This document shows positions 58,900 through 64,000 of a stretch of DNA of 64,000 bases, in pieces. Origin of the DNA: an uncultured Alistipes sp. (lineage in GTDB: Bacteria; Bacteroidota; Bacteroidia; Bacteroidales; Rikenellaceae). Every line of letters starts with the position of its first letter. The stretch's first letter is position 1. Under the pieces are notes generated by a model. That model searched no databases. It was not told the origin of the DNA and saw nothing but the letters and a program-made list of their open reading frames with translations. The stretch covers positions 186,001 to 250,000 of the forward strand of contig CALUNL010000002.1 of NCBI GenBank assembly GCA_944322005.1. Direction: 5' to 3'. A program made the translations under genes and the position numbers.

Positions 58900-59685
58900 A
58901 TGGAACGCCTTTCGCTCTGCATATCCCCGTGCCCGAACGACACCTTTGCGTTCGACGCCATCGTCAACCGCCGCATCGACTGCGGGGGTTTCGACCTCGA
59001 TGTTTCGTATTACGACATAGAGGAGCTCAACCGCGGCGTGCTGGCCGGTACGCCCGACATATCCAAAATCAGCTATTCGGTCTACCCGCGCATAGCCGGC
59101 CGTTACGCCATCCTCGACAGCGGCTCGGCCCTCGGACGCGGCAACGGGCAGCTGCTCGTGCGCCGCAGAGGATTCTCGGGCCCTCTGCGCCGCATAGCCT
59201 CGCCGGGACTCAATACCACGGCCAACGCCCTGCTCATGCGCTACTTCCCGCAGACGGAGGAGGTGGTGCCGATGCTCTTTTCGGAGATCGCCGCCGCCGT
59301 GGAGCGCGGCGATGTCGATGCGGGCGTGCTCATCCACGAAGGGCGGTTCGTCTACGGACGCCGCAACCTCGAACTTGTTGCCGACCTCGGCAAGCTGTGG
59401 GAGAAGGAGACGTCGCTCCCGCTTCCGCTCGGGGCGATAGTCATCCGGCGTGACCTGCCGGTTGACGTGCGCAGGGATTTCGACGCACTGCTGCGGCGCA
59501 GCGTCCTGTATGCCATGGAGCATCCGTCGGTCTCGCGCCCCTATGTGCGCGAACATGCGCAGGAACTCGACGACGACGTCATCGACAAGCACATCGCACT
59601 CTTCGTAAACGACTATACGGTCTCCCTCGGAGAGGAGGGGCGCGAAGCCGTCAAGAGCCTTACGGGATTCCGTCCCGAACCCTGA
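58900..59685 (+). CDS. mqnD: 1,4-dihydroxy-6-naphthoate synthase
   Basis: 261 residues from the ATG at 58900; the open frame extends upstream only as a shadow of the small gene. MqnD converts cyclic dehypoxanthinyl futalosine to 1,4-dihydroxy-6-naphthoate. It has a periplasmic-binding-protein-like fold. The N-terminal SPCPNDTFAFDAIVNRRID segment, the SKISYSVYPRIAGRYAILDSGSALG segment and LGAIVIRRDLP are typical. Followed by 153 bp with a weak hairpin (59728-59749) before the EF-G2 gene. With mqnB and the small membrane gene it forms the end of the plus-strand series. Confidence 0.92.
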   Translation: MERLSLCISPCPNDTFAFDAIVNRRIDCGGFDLDVSYYDIEELNRGVLAGTPDISKISYSVYPRIAGRYAILDSGSALGRGNGQLLVRRRGFSGPLRRIASPGLNTTANALLMRYFPQTEEVVPMLFSEIAAAVERGDVDAGVLIHEGRFVYGRRNLELVADLGKLWEKETSLPLPLGAIVIRRDLPVDVRRDFDALLRRSVLYAMEHPSVSRPYVREHAQELDDDVIDKHIALFVNDYTVSLGEEGREAVKSLTGFRPEP

Positions 59686-59727
59686 TTTACCCCCTGAAAT
59701 CGTAAAAAAACGGTGGAAAATGGCTGC

Positions 59728-59749
59728 GCGGGCGTGTTTTTTCGCCCGC
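59728..59749 (+). terminator. Weak hairpin after mqnD
   Basis: GCGGGCG (59728-59734) pairs with CGCCCGC (59743-59749); the T run is inside the loop rather than after the stem, so termination is uncertain. Confidence 0.35.
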
Positions 59750-59838
59750 CGCATTGCCGTTTGGAAAATTTTTCATAGATTTATAGAACGAAACCGCACA
59801 TACGGCGACGGAAAACCTTAAAACTATATATACAAGTT

Positions 59839-61992
59839 ATGAAAAACTATTCATCCAAAGAGATCAAGAACATCGTTCTGGTGGGCGCTCCCGGCTCGGG
59901 TAAGACTACCCTTGCCGAAGCGATGGCATTCGAAGGCAAGGTCATCGACCGCAGGGGTAGTATCGAAAACAACAACACGCTGTCGGACAATACCGACATA
60001 GAGCACGAATACAAGCGCTCGATATATTCGACCATACTCTTTACGGAGTTCATGAACCGAAAGCTCAACATCATCGACTGCCCGGGTTCCGATGATTTCT
60101 GCGGCAACCTCTTCTCCGCATTCAAGGTGGGCGACGTGGGCGTGATGCTCGTCAACGCACAGACCGGATGGGAGGTCGGAAACGAGATACAGGCGCGCTA
60201 TGCACGCATCCTGAACAAGCCGCTCATCGCCGTAATCAACCAGCTCGATGCCGACAAGGCCAACTATGAGGCCGCTCTGGAGTCGATAAAGGCCGATTCG
60301 GTCGTAAAGCCGGTGGTCGTGCAGTACCCGGTCAACCAGGGTGCGGGCTTCAACGCCTTCATCGACGTGCTGATGATGAAGATGTACCGCTTCAAGGATG
60401 AGAACGGTACGCGCGAGGAGCTCGATATCCCGGAGGAGGAGATGGAGCGTGCGAAGGCTCTCAACCAGGAGCTGGTGGAGTCGGCCGCCGAGCATGACGA
60501 TGCCCTGATGGAGCTCTATTTCGACAAGGGAACCCTTACACAGGACGACATACGCGCCGGATTGAAGATAGGCGTTTCTCGCCGCGAGGTGATGCCGGTG
60601 TTCTGCACCAGCGCCAAGCGCGACATCGGAACCAAGCGACTGATGGAGTTCATCATCAACGTGGCTCCGGGCCCGACCGTTGCCCCTGCATTCCCGGCCG
60701 TGGACGGCTCGCTCGTCGAGGCCGATCCGGAGGGACCGGTTGCACTGTTCGTATTCAAGTGCCAGATCGAGGGCCACATAGGCGAGATCAACTACTTCCG
60801 TGTCATCCGCGGACGTCTGACCGAGGGTATGGAGCTTGTCAATTCGCGTACGGGCAACAAGGAGAAGCTGTCGCAGATATTCGCCGTTGCGGGCAAGAAC
60901 CGCATCAAGGTGACCGAACTCTCGGCCGGCGACATAGGATGTACGGTAAAGCTGAAGGGCACCCGCACCAACGACACCCTCTCGGCCCCTGCATCGCCTG
61001 TCGAGCTGGCTCCTATCGTATTCCCTGAGCCGCGCTACCGTGCCGCCGTCAAGGCGAAGGTTCAGGCCGACGACGAGAAGCTCGGCAAGATTCTGAACGA
61101 CGCCCGTTTCGAGGACCCGACGATACTCGTGGAGTACTCGAAGGAGCTCAAGCAGACCATCATACAGGGACAGGGCGAGCACCATCTCAACATCCTGCGC
61201 ACGCGCATTGCCGCCGAGAACAAGATCGAGATGGAGTACTTCGCACCGAAGATCCCGTACCGTGAGACCATCACCAAGGTCGCACAGGCCGACTACCGCC
61301 ACAAGAAGCAGTCGGGCGGTGCCGGACAGTTCGGTGAGGTGCACATGGTTATCGAACCATACTACGAGGGTATTCCGGAACCGACCAAGTACAAGGTCAA
61401 CGGCAAGGACATCACCGTCAACATCAAGGGCAAGGAGGAGTACGACCTCGAGTGGGGCGGCAAACTCCAGTACTACAACTCGATTGTCGGCGGAGCCATC
61501 GACGCGCGCTTCATGCCGGCTATCCTCAAGGGTATCATGGAGAAGATGGACGAGGGCCCGCTCACGGGTTCCTACGCCCGCGACATCCGCGTCGTGATAT
61601 ACGACGGAAAGATGCACCCGGTGGATTCGAATGAAATCTCCTTCAAGCTGGCTGCGCGCAACGCCTTCAAGGAGGCCTTCCGCAATGCCGGACCGAAGAT
61701 CATGGAGCCTATCTATCTCGTCGAGGTGCTCACCCCGAGCGAGTACATGGGATCGGTGATGAGCGACCTGCAGAACCGCCGCGCGATGATCATGGGCATG
61801 GAGTCCGACAAGGGCTTCGACCGTCTGAACGCCCGCGTGCCTCTGGCCGAGCTCTACCGCTATTCGACGACGCTCTCGTCGCTCACGTCGGGTGCGGCAA
61901 CCTATACCATGAAGTTCGACACCTACGAGCAGGTTCCGTCCGACGTTCAGGACAAGCTGCTGAAGGCCTACACCGATACCGACGAGGAGTAG
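59839..61992 (+). CDS. fusA2: Elongation factor G paralogue EF-G2 with degenerate GTPase centre
   Basis: 717 residues with all five EF-G domains. Walker A reads GAPGSGKT (16-23) instead of the AHIDAGKTT form. The G2 region lacks the RGITI motif. G3 reads DCPGSDD (80-86), so Ser84 replaces the catalytic His. G4 is NQLD (134-137) instead of NKxD. The Bacteroides thetaiotaomicron paralogue EF-G2 has the same kind of G domain and is known to support translocation without GTP hydrolysis during carbon limitation; a similar role is inferred here. Domains IV and V look complete (GQFGEVHMVIEP, LTPSEYMGSVMSDLQNRRA). It stands alone with a strong terminator. Confidence 0.9.
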   Translation: MKNYSSKEIKNIVLVGAPGSGKTTLAEAMAFEGKVIDRRGSIENNNTLSDNTDIEHEYKRSIYSTILFTEFMNRKLNIIDCPGSDDFCGNLFSAFKVGDVGVMLVNAQTGWEVGNEIQARYARILNKPLIAVINQLDADKANYEAALESIKADSVVKPVVVQYPVNQGAGFNAFIDVLMMKMYRFKDENGTREELDIPEEEMERAKALNQELVESAAEHDDALMELYFDKGTLTQDDIRAGLKIGVSRREVMPVFCTSAKRDIGTKRLMEFIINVAPGPTVAPAFPAVDGSLVEADPEGPVALFVFKCQIEGHIGEINYFRVIRGRLTEGMELVNSRTGNKEKLSQIFAVAGKNRIKVTELSAGDIGCTVKLKGTRTNDTLSAPASPVELAPIVFPEPRYRAAVKAKVQADDEKLGKILNDARFEDPTILVEYSKELKQTIIQGQGEHHLNILRTRIAAENKIEMEYFAPKIPYRETITKVAQADYRHKKQSGGAGQFGEVHMVIEPYYEGIPEPTKYKVNGKDITVNIKGKEEYDLEWGGKLQYYNSIVGGAIDARFMPAILKGIMEKMDEGPLTGSYARDIRVVIYDGKMHPVDSNEISFKLAARNAFKEAFRNAGPKIMEPIYLVEVLTPSEYMGSVMSDLQNRRAMIMGMESDKGFDRLNARVPLAELYRYSTTLSSLTSGAATYTMKFDTYEQVPSDVQDKLLKAYTDTDEE

Positions 61993-62020
61993 TCCCCGCC
62001 GGAAACCGGATATGAATGAG

Positions 62021-62057
62021 TCGGGCCCGTCCACCGAAGGACGGGCCCGATATTTTT
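62021..62057 (+). terminator. Intrinsic terminator of the EF-G2 gene
   Basis: TCGGGCCCGTCC (62021-62032) and its perfect complement (62039-62050) form a 12-bp GC-rich stem with a 6-nt loop, followed by TATTTTT. It lies about 30 bp after the EF-G2 stop. Confidence 0.9.
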
Positions 62058-62124
62058 CCCGGTTATTTGCCTGATTGCCGACGGGGACGTGGTTCGGGCG
62101 GCCCCGATTGTCGGCCGGTGCGGT

Positions 62125-63957
62125 CTACTGCACGCTCTGCATCTCGACGAGCTTGGCGTAGATGCCGTTGCGGGCCATAAGCTCCGCGTGCGAGCCCTGC
62201 TCGGCTATGCGGCCCTGGTCGATGACGACAATCTTGTCGGCGTTGTGGATGGTGCTCAGGCGGTGTGCGATGATTATCGAGGTGCGCCCCTGCAGAAGCG
62301 AGTTGAGCGCATCCTGTACCAGCTTCTCGCTCTCGGTGTCGAGTGCCGAGGTGGCCTCGTCGAGGATGAGCAGCTCCGGGTTCTTCAATACGGCGCGGGC
62401 GATGCTCAACCGCTGGCGCTGTCCGCCGGAGAGCTTCGAGCCGCGGTCGCCGATATTGGTCTCGTAACCCTTCTCGGTCTCCATGATGAACTCGTGGGCG
62501 TTGGCCACCTTCGCCGCCGCCACGATCTCCTCGTGCGTGGCATCCTGCTTGGCGAGGGCTATGTTGCCCTCGATGGTGTCGTTGAAGAGCACCGTCTCCT
62601 GCGACACGAGGCTCATGTGGGCGTGGAGGCTCTCCTGCGTGTAGTCGCGGATGGAGACCCCGTCGATGAGGATGTCGCCCTTCTGAGGGTCGTAGAAGCG
62701 TGCCATAAGCTCGCTGAGCGTCGACTTGCCGCCTCCCGAAGGACCCACGAGGGCCACCGTCTCGCCCTTGCGTATCTCGAGCGATATGTCGTGCAGAATC
62801 TCGCGCGAAGGCTCGTACGAGAAGCCGACGTTGCGGAACTCTATCTTCTCGCGTATGCCCTCGAAGGTGCGGGCGTCGGGCTTGTCCGTCACCTCGCTCT
62901 TCGCGTCGATTATCGAGAATATGCGCTCGCCGGCCGCCACACCCTGGTTGATGTTGGCGAACTGGTCGATGAACGAGCGCACCGGCCGCGTTATCTGCGA
63001 GAATGCCGCGATGAAGGCGATGAATCCGGCCGCGCTGAGCGAGCCGTTCATCACCAGCAAACCGCCGAATATGAGAATCACGGCCACGGCCGTTATGCCG
63101 AGGAACTCGCTCATCGGCGAAGCCAGCTGCTGGCGGCGCGCCATGTAGAGGAGCAGTCTCGAAATCTCGGCGTTGAGGCGGTGGAACTTCTCGATGACGT
63201 ATCCCGTGGCATTGTATGTCTTGATGTTCTTTATTCCCGAGAGCGACTCGTCGAGGATGCTCACCAAATCGCCCAGGCGCTGCTGGCTCTGGCTTGCCGG
63301 GTGGCGCAGGCGCTTGACGATGTTGCCGATGAGGAATCCCACGAACGGCAGGAATATCACCGAGAAGAGCGCCAGCTCCCACGAAATCTTGAGCATCAGG
63401 AAGAGGTAGCCGATGATGAGGAACGGCTCGCGGAAGGCCACCTGCAGGGTGTTGGTGATGCAGAACTGCACCATCATCACGTCGGAGGTTATCTTCGATA
63501 TTATGTCGCCCTTGCGCTGGTCGCTGAAGTACCCGACATTCATGTTGATGATGTTGTCGAACATCGCGTTGCGCATCTTCTGGAGGGTGTTCGTGCGCAT
63601 CTTCTCGACGGTGTACGAGCTCAGGTACCTGAAGAGGTTGCTCATCAGGTTCATGAATATCAGTATCACCGCCAGCAGCAGCAACACCTTCGTCTTCATG
63701 AACTCGGTGCCGAAGACCTTCGTATAGGCAAAGTTGAGCAGCTGTTGCGCACCCTCGCTGTTGAGCGCTATTTTCGGCATCTCGTATACGGGCCGGAAGA
63801 GGAATCCCTCGGAGAACATGGTGTTCAGTATCGGGATTATCATCGCATAGTTGAAGGTGTTGAACACCGCGTGCAGCGCCGCATAGAAGAAGTAGGGTAC
63901 TGCGTAGCGTCCGAACGGCTTTGCGAAGCCCAGAAGGCGGAGATATGTCTTGAACAT
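62125..63957 (-). CDS. ABC exporter, MsbA/lipid A flippase-like
   Basis: 610 residues. An N-terminal membrane domain at about 1-340 with six helices is fused to an ATPase domain: Walker A GPSGGGKST, signature LSGGQRQRLSIARAVL, Walker B LLILDEATSALDTE and the switch His in IIAHRLSTI. The fusion is the half-transporter type that forms homodimers. MsbA-like proteins flip lipid A core or other lipids, but other substrates are possible. The ATG at 63957 fits the start of the membrane domain, although the frame stays open to the right edge and a start beyond the window cannot be excluded. No Shine-Dalgarno is obvious. Confidence 0.88.
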   Translation of the reverse strand: MFKTYLRLLGFAKPFGRYAVPYFFYAALHAVFNTFNYAMIIPILNTMFSEGFLFRPVYEMPKIALNSEGAQQLLNFAYTKVFGTEFMKTKVLLLLAVILIFMNLMSNLFRYLSSYTVEKMRTNTLQKMRNAMFDNIINMNVGYFSDQRKGDIISKITSDVMMVQFCITNTLQVAFREPFLIIGYLFLMLKISWELALFSVIFLPFVGFLIGNIVKRLRHPASQSQQRLGDLVSILDESLSGIKNIKTYNATGYVIEKFHRLNAEISRLLLYMARRQQLASPMSEFLGITAVAVILIFGGLLVMNGSLSAAGFIAFIAAFSQITRPVRSFIDQFANINQGVAAGERIFSIIDAKSEVTDKPDARTFEGIREKIEFRNVGFSYEPSREILHDISLEIRKGETVALVGPSGGGKSTLSELMARFYDPQKGDILIDGVSIRDYTQESLHAHMSLVSQETVLFNDTIEGNIALAKQDATHEEIVAAAKVANAHEFIMETEKGYETNIGDRGSKLSGGQRQRLSIARAVLKNPELLILDEATSALDTESEKLVQDALNSLLQGRTSIIIAHRLSTIHNADKIVVIDQGRIAEQGSHAELMARNGIYAKLVEMQSVQ

Positions 63958-64000
63958 GTCGGAGTCTGTGTTTTTATACGCCTCCCTCGGCGTGGTATTC

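Noticed and set aside
59851-62034. 727-codon open frame on the minus strand across the EF-G2 gene
   Set aside because: It is the antisense shadow of EF-G2, created by high GC and codon bias; its translation has no domain or signal and the sense frame is a clear EF-G.

Overview
This window reads as the chromosome of a GC-rich member of the Bacteroidales, most likely Rikenellaceae and Alistipes-like. The taxonomic call is an inference. It rests on many Bacteroidetes-type -7 boxes (TAnnTTTG) upstream of genes, on families typical of that phylum (TonB energy transducer, DUF3078, DUF3108, DUF4296, a GTPase-poor EF-G2, OmpP1/FadL, IspG with an inserted domain), and on a futalosine-type menaquinone pathway. 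I see no rRNA, tRNA, CRISPR array, insertion sequence, integrase or prophage gene; this is a dense housekeeping region.

Layout. 1-3.3 kb: tail of folE, then upp, hflX and a TonB-family protein on the minus strand. 3.3-8.6 kb: rlmN (+) converging on a minus-strand operon of glycosyltransferase, ECF sigma factor, rsmG and a secreted calcineurin-like protein. 8.8-16.2 kb: a plus-strand operon of tgt, an LptF/G permease, mqnE, a PASTA protein, an RluD-type synthase and ygiQ. 16.3-26.6 kb: a tightly packed ten-gene minus-strand operon running from a polysaccharide flippase through holB, folK, two lipoproteins, a beta-barrel, rbfA, a LolC/E permease and a DUF4296 lipoprotein to a candidate aminodeoxyfutalosine deaminase. 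26.8-31.7 kb: a NatAB-like ABC system, galE and a FadL-like porin. 31.7-32.4 kb is the only large non-coding gap. 32.4-38.6 kb: deoC, an SDR-ALDH pair, an aminotransferase, a YdeI/OmdA protein and nfo. 38.6-48.2 kb: a DUF3078 barrel, a CtpA protease and a small membrane protein (+); trmH, rsgA and cvpA (-); a GH2-like protein (+); WbqC and ispG (-). 48.3-52.3 kb: recG, DUF3108 and a coiled-coil membrane protein. 52.4-64 kb: a ROK kinase (-), a polyprenyl synthase, U32, DUF4422, pepP, mqnB and mqnD series (+), EF-G2 (+) and an MsbA-like exporter (-).

How the genes fit together. Four steps of the futalosine route to menaquinone lie at three separate places (mqnE, a candidate mqnX, mqnB, mqnD); mqnA and mqnC are not in the window. 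Ribosome and tRNA functions are over-represented: RlmN, RsmG, Tgt, RluD-like, RbfA, TrmH, RsgA, HflX, U32/TrhP-like and EF-G2. A second theme is the envelope: LptF/G and LolC/E permeases, flippase, MsbA-like exporter, TonB, FadL-like porin and lipoproteins.

The most interesting observations are proteins that keep a fold but lose diagnostic residues: a GH2-type secreted protein lacking both expected catalytic glutamates, an EF-G paralogue with a Ser in place of the catalytic His of its GTPase centre, a calcineurin-like protein whose GNHD box reads GEQD, and a Tgt without its zinc cysteines. Regulatory oddities include a probable leaderless recG mRNA, face-to-face promoters near 35.7 kb, and inverted repeats placed on or beside several -7 boxes.
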